Shown here: positions 8,142 to 20,573 of the stretch, one piece after another
How the letters are laid out: every line of letters begins with the position of its first letter
Numbering within the stretch: the stretch's first letter is position 1
Source: Proteles cristata cristata
Taxonomy: Eukaryota > Chordata > Mammalia > Carnivora > Hyaenidae
NCBI GenBank assembly: GCA_017311185.1
Contig: JAESUZ010005462.1
Location: 2,790,001 to 2,854,000 of the forward strand
Direction of reading: 5' to 3'
DNA: 64,000 nt
Made by a program: the position numbers and the translations under genes
Notes under the pieces: model-generated
The model's database searches: none
What the model saw: the letters and a program-made list of their open reading frames with translations, nothing else
What the model was told of the DNA's origin: nothing

Positions 8142-8147
8142 ATTGCT
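8142..8147. repeat. Target-site duplication of provirus, right copy (ATTGCT)
   Basis: Exact match to 2043-2048. Confidence 0.9.
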
Positions 8148-10421
8148 AGTAGAAATTTTGTGGATATTTATCTCAGAAGGTCTTACACTTGGTAAGTCAG
8201 ACAACAAATAAAGACCATCCTCAAAGGTCTTACCTCCATCCTATGCTTTATATCTCCTTTGTAACAGCTAAGACTGCTGATCTTCATTTTCTTTAAATCT
8301 CTTCCCTCAACTTGTGACAATACACCATTTTGGCATTCTTTACCTACACTTCTTTAGGTTAAATTGCATGGGAATGAAAGAGAATTCAAAGGAAGCAAAA
8401 TAAAACTGGATGTGACTTGCTGAATAATGAGCAATGCCACTACAGTTTTGACTATGAGACAGCCATGGAGATTACACAATAGCCTAAACACAAAGGTTTG
8501 CAGCAGTTGCTATCACAGGTAGTTTTTCCCTCTCTGATGTCCACAGGCATGGGTAGGGACTGAGAATAAAAGTACCTCAAGTTACTGAGTTCCCTGGTGT
8601 CTCTTTTGGAGTAATAACAGGTGGAGCACCAATGATCAAGAAACGGGCTAGAGAAGAAAAAAATATCCAAAAAAATGAGGGGCAGCTGCACTAGGTGATA
8701 AGCTAAAAGGTTGACTAGTCACAAATCTGAACCATACATTTATTACAATGATTGGGCTTATGTCTGGAAGGAGTAGGAAGAATTGCTCAATCTCATAGTA
8801 GGTAGGCATGAAATTGCCAACTGGAGCTCCTAGACCTACCCAGTTTTTATTCCCCACACCAGGATGTGAACTAGAATAGACTTTGGCACCATGTAAACTT
8901 CTCTGGCTTCCCTTTTTTCCTCCTATTCCAGCTGGGAACATCCTTCTAAGTTCTGTATTTTTATCCCTCTCTTCACAGTTTTCATTTGCCTACCTCCTTT
9001 CAATGATCTCTCTCCAGACATCTCTGCTGGATTCCTGGAGCCTTTGAGTCTAAGAGTTCTCCAAATCTATATCTCTAGTCTTATCTTTTGTACAAAAGCC
9101 ACACATTTCTAACTTCCTAATACTATGACCACTTTCATGCCCTCATTTCACAGTCAAACTCCATCTTTCTCCTTAAACTTTTCCCAACTTCCCTATTTCG
9201 TGTATTTAACCAGACTGAGCTTTTGTTTTATCATCACAAAATGGATATAATGTTTTCCATACAAAGTTATAAGGATGAGAAACAACCTGTGCGAAACACT
9301 TACCTCCATTGTTAGTGCACAATAAATGGTTCTCATTCATAAACGTAGTACATTTATTTTCTGGTATCCTGATCATTTAAGTTCATGGTAACTCCTTTTT
9401 CTCTATGTCCCTCATTCCCTACATTCAAGTATGCTCAGGTCTATCATGTCAAATTTTCAAATGTCAGTGGTCTCATTCTCTGCTTGGGACTCTTTCTCCC
9501 ACATATAAAACATTTATACATATAAGTTGAAAGAATTTTATAGCAAACATTCTTATATCTAACACCTAGCTTCTACTGTGACTATGTTATATGTTACTAC
9601 ACTGCTTTATTAAATATTTTTCCACCAGTCAATTTATATTAATTTTTGATACATGTCCAAGTATATTAGAGATATCATTACACTTCCCTCTAAGTACTTT
9701 AATATGCATATCATTAACCAGAGTTCTATATTTGTTTCACATTTTCTTTCGTAATAAAACTTACATATGATCTAATGTACACATATGTATATTCACTGAT
9801 TTTTACAAATGAATATACCCTTTTAACCCAAATGTCTATCAAGGTACAGAATACTATTATCACTCCCAAAGAATTTCCTCATGCCCTTTCACAATCATTC
9901 CCCACTCTTCCTCCCCAAAACAAATCTTTGAATTGGTTTCTTGCCTAACCTGCCTACAATTACTCTTTATTATCATAATTCACCACTTATCCAGAAGCTG
10001 AAATAATCTCCTAAGACACAACTGGTCATGCCACCACTCATTTCATAAAATCTGCATTGTCTATGAAGTGCAAGTTGCCAATACAAGACCTTCCGCAGTA
10101 TGGCCCCAGCCTATTTTCAGTTGCTTCTCCACCACTCCTGAAGTATACAATTTTTGAGCCTCTCTCAAGGTGTTATATACTGCCTTAGGTTTAGTTAGTT
10201 CTTGAAAGCCATACCAAAAGCACCTTGAAGATAACAACAGTGTCTCAAGTATGTTTTTATCCCACAATATGTGAGAATATTTCCTTGTACACAATTGGCA
10301 GTCAATAGATATTCATGCAATAAACTGATGACAAATTTGGAAGATGGAATGAGTAAGTTGGAAAAGAGAATGTCCTTAACTTTCTGACACCACCCTAGTA
10401 TTAATTTAGATTAGTTATATT
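8148..10421. other. Gene-free flank; possible old L1 traces
   Basis: No convincing coding sequence. The segment about 9490-9800 ('aattttatagcaaacattct', 'tatccagaagctg' later) looks like an old antisense L1/HAL1-type relic, but decay is heavy and I hold this loosely. Short ORFs at 8452-8691, 8648-8941 and 10061-10294 have no recognisable domain. Confidence 0.4.
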
Positions 10422-10437
10422 TACTACGGTCTATCTT

Positions 10438-10660
10438 TTTAAAAATTTTTTAATGTTTTATTTATTTTTGAGAGAGAAATAGAGACAGCATGAGCAGGGA
10501 AGGGTCAGAGAGAGAGGGAGACACAGAATCCAAAGACAGGCTCCAGGTTCTGAGCTAGCTGTCAGCACAGAGCCTGACGCGGGGCTTGAACCCACGAACA
10601 GTGAGATTATGACCTGAGCTGAAGTTGGACGCTTAAGCGACTGAACCACCCAGGCACGCC
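10438..10660 (-). mobile_element. CAN-SINE
   Basis: Full-length minus SINE. TSD TACTACGGTCTATCTT (10422-10437) against TACTATGGTCTATCTT (10661-10676). Confidence 0.93.
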
Positions 10661-10904
10661 TACTATGGTCTATCTTGTAAGAATGTGGTGAAGGAGGCAT
10701 GCAAAAATTCCCCAAAGAACCCTACAAGATTTAGAGATGAGAGAAAGAGAGACAGTCAGCGGGCAAGAAGTGAGATCCTTTGAAAATTTTTGATTAGGAT
10801 TCTAGAGTGTAACCTGATGCCATCGATGAAATTGAAATTTTTATTCTTCTAAGTTAGTTCCCATATTGTCAACTAAAGACTAATTTTCAAGTTTCAGATG
10901 TGGA

Positions 10905-11090
10905 ACTTAGAACATGGATTTCAACTTTGGCTGCATATTAGAAGCATCAGGGGAGCTTTTAATATCTTCTGATGCCCAGGCTCCACCCTCAGCAATTTTG
11001 ATTCCATTTGTCTATGGTTCAGTCCAGGCAGGCTCTGGTATGTTTTTAAAGCTCCCCAGGTGATTCTAATGTGTAGTCGTCACTGCTAGA
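10905..11090. mobile_element. MER5-type hAT DNA transposon relic
   Basis: 'gctgcatattagaagcatca', 'gatgcccaggctccaccctc' and 'ccccaggtgattctaatgtg' are the diagnostic phrases of the MER5A non-autonomous hAT (Charlie) element. No ORF. Confidence 0.75.
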
Positions 11091-12170
11091 TGAATGATCT
11101 TTACATAGAAACTCAGCCTCACAGCCAATAATAAATACACAAGCAAATTTACTGCCACCTCTAGAGACTCAGTGGGAAAGGAAAGAGCAAATTCTTAGCC
11201 AAAGAGGAGAATTAGGGGTATTAGTTTTTCACCATTCCTGGAAGAGTAGGTCACGTGTATCCCCTGACATGGGGTGACATTTTCCAAGAGCTACACGTTC
11301 TCAGAAAGCTAGGCCCTTACTGTTAGAATTAGAAAAGTAGGTCAGCAGCTGCCAGGCAGGAATCATATCACTAGTAAGATTCATGTAAGCCCAATTGCTT
11401 CAGGTTGTCCGAGAGGGAGACCATGAAGATGGGTTGCTCAATCGTATGGGTAGTGACTTGAAAGGCAGGAGCAGGGGACTTACAGGCAAAAATAAACATC
11501 AAACCTTTAAAATACATAGGCAGAAGACCTCCACATATTATATGAATTGGGGCCTGCCTTTTGGAAGTGTTAGAATGTGTCACTCAAATTTTTATTTAAC
11601 CACCAAAGGTCATCAGTGCTCCTCAACCCTTTCACTCCATGGTGGTAATGGAAAATAGTATAATTATCCATACACTGGGTAAACTGGAAGGGATGATGAG
11701 AAGGTGTTTGTGTTGGACTTAGTGAAAAAATTAACTACATTTTCTTTGTATTGTATGATTAAAGAAAAATAAAATGGAAAGTATTGAAGAAAATATTAAA
11801 TATTCAATTTATTTAAAATTTCCAAGTAAAATCTCTTTAAAATTTTAATAAGAAAATTGAACTTGTTTCTTTAGCATAATTCATTCTCCTTTTGAGCCCC
11901 AATGGGTTTTTTATGCCCTTCAGTTATATCACTGGTACCTGCAAGGCTTATTCTTCCTTTATCCCACTCTCATATATTCTGCCCTGCTCATCCTCCATTG
12001 TTAACGATTTTATTCTGTTTGATGTATATTTTTGTTTGTGCTCTTAGTAAATGTGCCTTATGCTTTGTATGCTGTGGTTTTACCTGAAGTAAATGGTATT
12101 ATGTTATATGTAACATTTTATGTCCTTTCTTTGTTTTCAGTCAACACTCTTTTCTGATCCCTATCCATAT
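11091..12170. other. Gene-free intergenic stretch
   Basis: Small ORFs (11371-11583 minus, 11395-11658 and 11902-12087 plus) show no domain or conserved pattern. No repeat recognised with confidence. Confidence 0.4.
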
Positions 12171-12180
12171 TGTTCTGTGT

Positions 12181-12388
12181 TTTGTTTTTTTTTTAAGTTT
12201 CTGTGTTTATTTTGAAAGAGAGAGAGTGCAGGTGAGGAAAGGAGCAAAGAGAGGGAGAGGGAGAATCCCAGGCAGGGTCTGCACTGTCAGCACAAAGTCT
12301 GACACAGGGCTCCCACACACCTTGAGATCATGACCTGAGTAGAAATCAAGAGTCAGATGCTTAACCAACTTAGCCACCCAGGTGCCCC
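12181..12388 (-). mobile_element. CAN-SINE
   Basis: Older minus SINE with diverged body. TSD TGTTCTGTGT at 12171-12180 and 12389-12398. Confidence 0.88.
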
Positions 12389-12604
12389 TGTTCTGTGTAT
12401 TTTTAATCCATTGCTTCTAATTGGTTGCAGTGCCCTATGTAGTACATTTACATCTTTCACCTACCCACTCTCTCAAGGATAGATATATGGGTTGCTTTCA
12501 ACACCCTGTTATCATGGAAGAGTATTCTTCTGTAATTGAGGGAAATTCCTTTTCTGTCATCAATTAGAACTCAGATAATTCAGTCCCTTTAAATCATACT
12601 TCTT

Positions 12605-12823
12605 TTTCTAATTTTTTTAATCTTTATTTATTTTTGAGAGTGAGACAGAGACAGAGAGTGAGCAGGGGAGAGGTAGACACAGAATCTGAAACAGGCTTCA
12701 GGCTCCGAGCAGTCAGCACAGAGCCTGACGCGGGGCTCAAACTCACAAACCGTGAGATCATGATCTGAGCTGAAGTCGGTCACTTAACTAGTCAGTTAAG
12801 CCTGGGACCATCCAGGCACCCCT
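12605..12823 (-). mobile_element. CAN-SINE
   Basis: Minus SINE. TSD AAATCATACTTCTT (12591-12604) against AAATCTTACTTCTT (12824-12837). The head has an internal duplication-like disturbance ('cactagtcagttaagcctgg'). Confidence 0.88.
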
Positions 12824-13512
12824 AAATCTTACTTCTTAATCTAATTTCTCTTCCTTTGAGTTTAAATCAATTATTAAAAATTCAAATGTTAAATCATAAT
12901 GTAGTGGATTTCCAATCCACTTAAATTTTTATGTCAAGTTTTACAAATAATAATGACTTTACCTCAAGCATACTTTTTGTTATACTTGTCACTGTACTAT
13001 TTTCAATAATTTTGTTGAAGGATTGAAATTACGACACCACTAATCATCTTCAGTGAACTTCATTTTACCTTATTTTTTGAAGGTTGAAGTTTTAGTTTGA
13101 TTCCTTAAATTTTATCAGTACATGTTAATATATATATTTTCACACAGCCCTTGCAGTTTTTCTGTCCCAAGTATAAGCTGCAACTTTAAACTTGTTTTGC
13201 ATTTGAAGCCTGATGCTTACCCTTCTTTTCTCACCTGTGACGGGTCAGGCTTGAGGCAGGTGAGAAGTCCGTCATTGGGAAAGGCTACGGATAGTTGGTT
13301 TCTACAGTTTGGCTTCTACTCTTCTTCCTTCATCTCGCCAAATATGGTTTCTGACCCTTCTCTGAAATGAAGATGGAATGAAGAAAAGTAGGGACAGGAA
13401 AATTATGTTTTGTATGCTACCATCAAAGTTGCATTACTCACTGGATCTGGCAGATATCTAAAGCTGGGATTTTCTCAAGTATGGTTCTCTTTCTATAGGT
13501 GACACACTTTTT

Positions 13513-13741
13513 GGGGCACCTGGGTGGCTCAGTTGGTTAAGCATCCAACTTCATCTGAGGTCATGATCTCACAGTTTGTGGGTTCAAGCTCCACATTGGG
13601 CTCTGTGCTGACAGCTCAGAGCCTGGAGCCTGCTTCAGATTCTGTATCTTCCTGTCTCTCTCTTTCTCTTTCTCTCTGCCCCTCTCCTGATCACGCTTTC
13701 TCTCTGCATCTCTCAAAAATAAGTAAATGTTTTAAAAAATT
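13513..13741 (+). mobile_element. CAN-SINE
   Basis: Plus SINE with TSD ATAGGTGACACACTTTT on both sides (13495- and 13743-). The ORF 13524-13775 is SINE read-through. Confidence 0.93.
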
Positions 13742-13759
13742 TATAGGTGACACACTTTT

Positions 13760-14562
13760 CTATTGCTCAAAATAAAGATATTACCTCAGGCCCTGAGTCT
13801 TAGGTGGTTCACTTCTGGGCTCTTTTTGCTGAGTTCCTTTTGTCCCTTTGGCAATCTTTGAGTATTACATCAGGTTCTCTAGCTTACTCTTGCACAAGAG
13901 TCACACCTGGTCTGTGAAGTCCATACATGCATGCTTTGGACCAAATCTGGACCATCCTATTGCAGTAGAAATCTCTCTTTGGCTTCCTTTCCCTAAAAAG
14001 CAGTTGATCAGCTCTGCTCCCATCTCTCATACTGTCTAGGCAAGAGTGAGGAGCCAGTTCTCTGTGTCTGTCACATATTTCTTGTTCTAGTGGAACACCT
14101 CTCTGGGTTTCAGGATAATTTAGACCATGTCTCACCACGTTGGGAATGAGATTTCCACTTCAAGAAAGAGTGAGACTCACAAGACATTCTTTTCAAAAAT
14201 AACCCCCAAATTCTTTCAGTCTCCACTCTTAGTCCCTTTGTGCCCCCTTGATAGAGGTGAAGGATTGAGAAGGTATTTACCTGGCTTTCTGTCCCCTCTT
14301 TCCTGCATGTCTTACACATCTATGTGTCTCACAACTCAGCATGGCATTTAGTGTCCAGGGTCTTAGGAACTTAGCTCAAAGTGGTCTTGTCACATTCCAT
14401 TGCATGTAATATGACACCCCCACTGATACAGGCTGACAACTTTTGAGGAAAATGACAGCAGCAACAGAAAAATAGAAACACATGTACCATTTAAGATTTG
14501 TGGTTCAGCTAGTCTATGATTCTGCTACTAGCATAAACTTTGTGCATGATCTTTCTTACAAC
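13760..14562. other. Gene-free intergenic stretch
   Basis: Overlapping short ORFs on both strands (13848-14351) have no recognisable domain and no splice or promoter context. Composition is near 45% GC, a little higher than the flanks. Confidence 0.4.
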
Positions 14563-14580
14563 AGCATACCTGATCTTTTT

Positions 14581-14800
14581 TTAAAAAATTTTTTTATAGT
14601 TTATTTATTTTTGAGACAGAGAGACAGAGCATGAGTGGGGGCGGGGCAGAGAGAGAGGGAGACACAGAATCCGAAACAACCTCAAGGCTCTGAGCTAGCT
14701 GCCAGCCCAGAGCCCGATGCGGGGCTCAAACCCACAAACCGTGAGATCTGACCTGAGCCGAAATCGGAAGCTTAACCGACTGAGCCACCCAGGCACCCCC
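14581..14800 (-). mobile_element. CAN-SINE
   Basis: Minus SINE with perfect 18-bp TSD AGCATACCTGATCTTTTT (14563-14580 and 14801-14818). Confidence 0.95.
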
Positions 14801-14818
14801 AGCATACCTGATCTTTTT

Positions 14819-16312
14819 GACACTGACATTAAAAATTGTGTAAATCTCAGCTTCTCTTAATAGTCAAGTGTACCTCTGTTTATTCTAAACTTAACTAATC
14901 CTTCTGGGGACAAATTTTGTTTTTTGGCCAGTTTTGCTCCAGGCTAATTGGAGCACCAAAACTGAAGGCAGTAGAGGCAAAGACACCAAATGCCACTGGA
15001 AATGCCAAAGTAGGATAACAGGAAAAAGCATGATCCAGACAGGAACCACGAGGTCCTAAATATTAGGAAAAGATTTTTCCAGTAAAAAGGCAAATCTCGT
15101 CATTATTGCTTCACAATCTAAATCCTTCAGTGACACTTGATTAGCCTGAAGCAGTAATCTTTTTGAGACAAGACTAAGCTAGGGCTGATACTCACCCCCG
15201 GAAGGACATTTGGAAATAAACAGGCTGTGTAACAGATGATGTTGGTTTTCTGCCTATATTCCTTGGGACTTAACACTTTAGTACACCTCAGCCCTTCCAA
15301 CTCCATCTATTTTTGAAGAAATAGTCTATACATACCAAGCATTCCAGTATACTTCAAACAAGACTGGCATAAATTGGAGTACAGATACCTCTGCTCCCTT
15401 GTCCTGATAAGATAACTACAAAGTACATTCTACACCATTTCCAAGTTATCCTACATGATTATGCTCAGTCATCTACACCAGTAACTAGCTTAATAACACA
15501 CGCTTTTTTGTTGTCCTTCATTGTTTGTGTCATTTTCTCATTCCCTTGCTAGTATTTCTTGCACCTCCCAAATAAATTACTTGGATTCAAATCTTGTATC
15601 ATTATCTGCTTACAAGAGAATCTTAACCAAAACAGGTTATTGGAGGTGTCACAACAACCAGGGATCAGGAGGCCAGGAAGAATGCTAAATGTCTTATGAT
15701 GCATAGACAGTACTACCATCCAATGGTGAACTATCCCTCCCCAAATACCGATAACACAATATGGCTCCTTATTATGGAAAATAAGACATGTCATTATTTT
15801 AAAATTTCCTTTCCACTATAATTTCCATCTTGCCTCATTAGATTCAATTCCTTATTTTACCTTTAGGTGTCATTTTTGTTTGTTTTTAGCTGTTAGTTTT
15901 GTCATTCCAGTTTAGAATGGCAGAAAGAATAAAGAATATTTACACCTACCTTGTATAAGTCCCATATTCATTCCTGAGAATGATCCTCCAGGTACATTCT
16001 GGTGATCTATGTGAGGTCTCTGGAAGAATTTAAACATGTAGAGATACTTAAAGAAACTACTGGGTCTAGGAATGTCTCTTAACCAGAGTTATAGTTGCTC
16101 TACAATCGATTACACTCAATCTACATCACGGGTTGTTAAGTGGCAGAAAAGTTTAGCATTAAGTCCATTATGATTGTGGAGTTACAGCTAATTACTGATT
16201 CACTAAACCAAATTATGTTATTCTTCACTAAATGCCTAGTTTGATTTTACTTAATTTCATTACTGGAAGGTTAAATAACAAAATAGTGCCCATGGCTTTC
16301 TTTGGCCCTGTC
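14819..16312. other. Gene-free stretch; possible old LTR
   Basis: About 15565-15625 ends with 'aaataaattacttggattca...tctgctt', similar to the 3' end of many old mammalian LTRs, so 14.9-15.6 kb may be a decayed LTR. No coding region recognised. Confidence 0.35.
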
Positions 16313-16324
16313 AAACTTTATGAT

Positions 16325-16559
16325 TTTTTTTTATTTTTTAATGTTTTTTATTTATTTCCGAGAGAGAGAGAGAGAGAGAGAGATAGACAGAGTGAGCAGG
16401 GGAGGGTCACAGAGAGGGAGACACGGAATCTGAAGCAGGCTCCAGGCTCTGAGTCAGCTCTCAGCACAGAGGCTGATGCAGGGCTTGAACCCACGAACCA
16501 CAAGATCATGACCTGAGCCGAAGTCGGAAACTCAACCAACTGAGCCACCCAGGTGCCCC
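16325..16559 (-). mobile_element. CAN-SINE
   Basis: Minus SINE with an (AG)n expansion in its CT region. TSD AAACTTTATGAT at 16313-16324 and 16560-16571. Confidence 0.93.
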
Positions 16560-16571
16560 AAACTTTATGAT

Positions 16572-17879
16572 CTTTTAATAGCTTATAAATCAGAATGCCT
16601 GGGATTTTCCCATCTTGACTTGTGATAAGTATGGAGTAAGAGTTAAAGAGATAGGGAGCACCTTAAGTTTTACCTAGTTCCATTTCCTGTTTTCCTGTTA
16701 ATCCTCAAGATAGTGTCTCACTTCTCACCAAAGATCTGTAATGATTCATATTATGCTACTTCCTTTAGTAACTCAGTCCAGCAGCTAAGCCAGCATTAAC
16801 AACTAGCTATCACAATACTTATAAATATTTTCTGAGTGGATACTGGATAAACAAGATGTTCAATCAAAGTTTAAATTTAGGTCCTTTTGCCTTTCTTAGA
16901 CTTCAGCAAAAAGAATATGGCTCAACATTTTTCTCAAAGCCCTTTATTAGACTGGAGGACAACACTAAAAAAACTTTTTCCTCTTGACAAAAGATTTTTT
17001 AAAACTTTTAATAGGAGCACTTGTTTTTTCTTTTAATTTTTTTTTTTTTTTTGATAATTTTGGTTTCCAATCTCTGTATTTTGTGCAGACAGGAATACTG
17101 ATCACAGTAAGCTGAAAAGGTTTTCACAGAGTGAGAAAGAAGGAAGGGGAACATTCTTGACCTGGAATGTCATAATCTAAATGGATTAATTTTTAAGCTA
17201 GCCCCATAAAGTAGAACTAATAGTTAGAAGAACAGCATTGTCTGTTTCTCATCAAGATTCAATTCAGTAAGCATTTATTGAATAGCCTTTCAATCTTTTC
17301 TGGGTGTGTTCAAAGAAGTAAAATGGGCAGTCGTGTTTTTGAAGACCTGGTAACTTCAGAGGTGCTCTACTTTCTCAATAGTTTCTTAGTTCATTAAGAA
17401 TTCTGTTTTGATTCAGTGTAATCCAAGAAAGCTTTTGCAGGAAACACTAATTTCTAGTGTTTACATGACTTAGAGCTTTGAATCAAGAGGCAGAGAAAGA
17501 CAGGAAGGTGTGAAATTTTTTAACTGACCAAGAGTTTCCATTCACTTTGAATTCTCTCCATTTTGCTATTTCATGTTTTTTTCTCTCTTTTTTTCCGAAA
17601 CACTATCAAAAGCTTATGCTGGATTCCAAAGTTCATACGAACTTTGCACGTATGGAATTCCCAGTGTAACAGATTGGAATGCATGCTATTTTGAGTAAAT
17701 GCTTCATAACTTTCTCCTTTTACTTATTCTCATTACCCTTTATACCCATGAATTAGCCCTTTATGCAAAATTTTCAGAGATTTTTAAAAGACAGGCAACA
17801 GCTTTCTACAAGTTGTAATAATCACTCTTAGATGATACATTAAAAGATCTGGACCCAATTTCAATGTGTGTGTGTGGGA
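16572..17879. other. Gene-free AT-rich stretch
   Basis: Contains a T-rich tract at about 17034-17052. I recognise no ORF of note and no repeat. Confidence 0.4.
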
Positions 17880-18990
17880 GTGGGAGTATTGGGGGAATCC
17901 CCACACCATTATGGAACAATTCTTTGGTACTGTTGGTGGTCCTACAATTCAACTCAGTTCTGACACTAATTACCCAGAGATAGCATCAGATTCCACAGGT
18001 TAAGGGCTCAGTCCCACAAGGCTGCCCTCTACTACAAATGCCAAACATAAGCCCTGCTTTGTTACCTGTACTTCTGACTACTGGTTATACATAGAGAGTT
18101 GCCATGATCCCATCCTTGGGTTTGATTAGTTTGCTAGAATGGCTCAAAGATTCCTCATCTTTTCTCTTTTCTCTTAACAAACCACATGTTTCTTTGAACC
18201 CGGGCTGTCCTAGCAAACCTCACATCTTTGATACCAACATTTCTTTGATACCCCATTTCTTTGGTGACCAGTGGTTCTGGTCACCAATTCCAGTGTGTGG
18301 AAATAGAGGGTTTTTCCCACACCACCAAGAAATTCAAGGATACTCACCCAGGGTTCCTACAATTCAACTCCATTTTGGACACTGTCTATATGGAGATTGT
18401 GTCAGATCACATAAGTTAAGAGTTCAATCTTCTCTATGAACTCCAGATATCACTCATAAGTCCAAGTTTTCACCTGTGCTTTTGACCAACCTGTTATAGT
18501 TTAGGGGTTTCAGTGATCCCCACCTTGGGTTTGGTCAGTTTGCTAGAGCAGCTCACAGGACTCACAAAAACATTTTATTTACTAGATTACTGGTTTATTA
18601 TAAAAGGATACCCCAGGAAGAACCTGGTGGAAGAGATACATAGGGCAAGGTATGGAGATCTTGCATGCTTTCTGCAAGTGAATCACCCTTCCCTGAATTT
18701 CCATGCATTCACCAACTTGTAAGCTCTCCAAACCTTTTTGGGTTTTTATGCAGGCTTTTGAGTTTTTATGGAGGCTTCATTACATAGGCATATTGATTAA
18801 ATTATTCACCATTGGTGATTGATTCAATCTCCAGCCCTGCTCCTCTCCCTATAAATCAAGAGGTCAGACTGAAAGTTCCAACCCTCTATTCAGGTTGGTT
18901 TCACTGGCAACAAGCCCTCATTCTTAGGTGATTTCCAAAGTCACCTCATCAACATAAACTCTGTTGTGGTGGCAAGGGGCTTGTTATAAA
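17880..18990 (+). mobile_element. Ancient LTR-like repeat with duplicated 5' part
   Basis: The block 'cctacaattcaactc...ttgggtttgattagtttgctagaatgg' (about 17940-18150) recurs as 'cctacaattcaactcc...ttgggtttggtcagtttgctagag' (about 18356-18548). The second copy continues with 'actggtttattataaaagga', typical of an old ERV LTR. ORFs at 18104-18439 and 18513-18722 lie inside the repeat. Family name not assigned. Confidence 0.55.
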
Positions 18991-20163
18991 TAACAAGACA
19001 CCCATTTCACTTTTATGGCTCAGAAGTGGATTTCAAGAACTAAGGACAAGAGCACAATATTATGAAAAAAGATACTTGCATTGCTCTTATTGCTCAAGAA
19101 ATTCCAATGGTTTTAGGAGTTCTGAGCTAGGAACTGTGGAACCAAGATGAAATATATATGAGAAATATATTTTGGTCAATGACCAAATATGTCTTTATTA
19201 TAAATTACAAAACTGCACACATTTAATCAGAAACACAAAATAAAGACATTATTAAAGTATCTATTTTTTCATATTTTATATCAGATTTATTACTAGCTAC
19301 TGTTATTTGAAATCCTTTTGTTTAAGTACAGGATTGATTAGTTTTATGAATTTTGTCAGAATTGACCTTGAAGATTTATAAGAGAACATTCCAGTAACAT
19401 TCTTATTTCAGGATTTCAACAAACAGTAGTAATGTTTGGTCCAATTTATGCCTTGGTTGATCTGAATTCATGCTAATGCGGGGACCACTTTGACATAAAG
19501 ATTATTTTGAAGTAAAAAGAAATCAAAACCCAATAGATTTAGGAAAAACTCTTTCTGTCTCCACAACTGTGTCTAAAAAGAATTTAGATAGAGGACCAAC
19601 TCCAGAAAGAGAGCTATCACTGTAGATAACTATACTATACTATGAACTAGGTATGGTGGAGAGGGAAGAACCCAGGATAGCCTGTTTGGTCCATGTATTC
19701 TGTGTCCTATTGTTTCTGAATGGCCTGGCAATCATTTGTTTACCAAACATTTACTCTTTTACATCTCCCTTTGAATTGCATTTCTTCCCCTTGAAGTCCC
19801 AGACCTCCTTAGTTCAGAATTACATATAAACCTCACTTTGCCTAACTGTCTGGGATTTCCATATGTGGATTCCCTGTATGTATGAAATTACATTTGCTTT
19901 TCCTGGTCAATCTGTCGCATGTCAGTTTGGATCCTAGTCAGACTAGAAGGACATTGAAGGAGACAGGAAATTCTTCTTCCCCAACATTAATTATAACTGA
20001 AAGGGAAACTTGGCTTTATCAGAAAGTAGACCATACTTTTTAATAATCTCAGACTTCAGATTTTAGAATGGACCTAAAACAGTGATTTTTTTTCCAGCCC
20101 CTCTTCAGCTCCTTGAGGGCAAGTCCTGTGTCTTAGTCTCTGTGTGCTTGTAAAATAGAAGTG
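18991..20163. other. Gene-free intergenic stretch
   Basis: AT-rich, with no ORF above about 60 codons and no repeat that I can name. Confidence 0.4.
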
Positions 20164-20350
20164 GGGGGCACCTGGGTGGCTCAGTTGTTTAAGCATCCGA
20201 CTCTTGATGTATGCTCAGGTCATAATCTCACAGTTTCTGGGATCAAGCCCCACGTGAAGCTCTGCTCAGACAATGCAGAGCCTGCTTAATATTCTCTCTC
20301 TCCTTCTCTCTCTGCCCCTGCCTCTCAAAATAAGTTAATAAACATTTTTT
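20164..20350 (+). mobile_element. Older CAN-SINE, host of a nested SINE
   Basis: Plus SINE, shortened in the middle. A younger minus SINE landed in its AATAAACATTTTTT tail. Confidence 0.88.
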
Positions 20351-20562
20351 AATGTTTTTTTTAAATTTTATTTATAGGAGAGAGAGAGAGAGACAGCATG
20401 AGCAGGGGAGGGTCAGAGAGAGAGGGAGTCACAGACTGAAACAGGCTCCAGGCTCCGAGCTGGCAGTCAGCACAGAGCCTGACGTGGGGCTCGAACCCAC
20501 GAACCACGAGATCATGACCAAGCGAAAGTCGGACGCAACCGACTAAGCCACCCAGGCGCCCC
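20351..20562 (-). mobile_element. Young CAN-SINE nested in SINE tail
   Basis: Minus SINE with TSD AATAAACATTT at 20337-20347 and 20563-20573. It carries the young-subgroup markers (GGCAGTCAGCAC, GCGAAAGTCGGACG). Confidence 0.93.
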
Positions 20563-20573
20563 AATAAACATTT

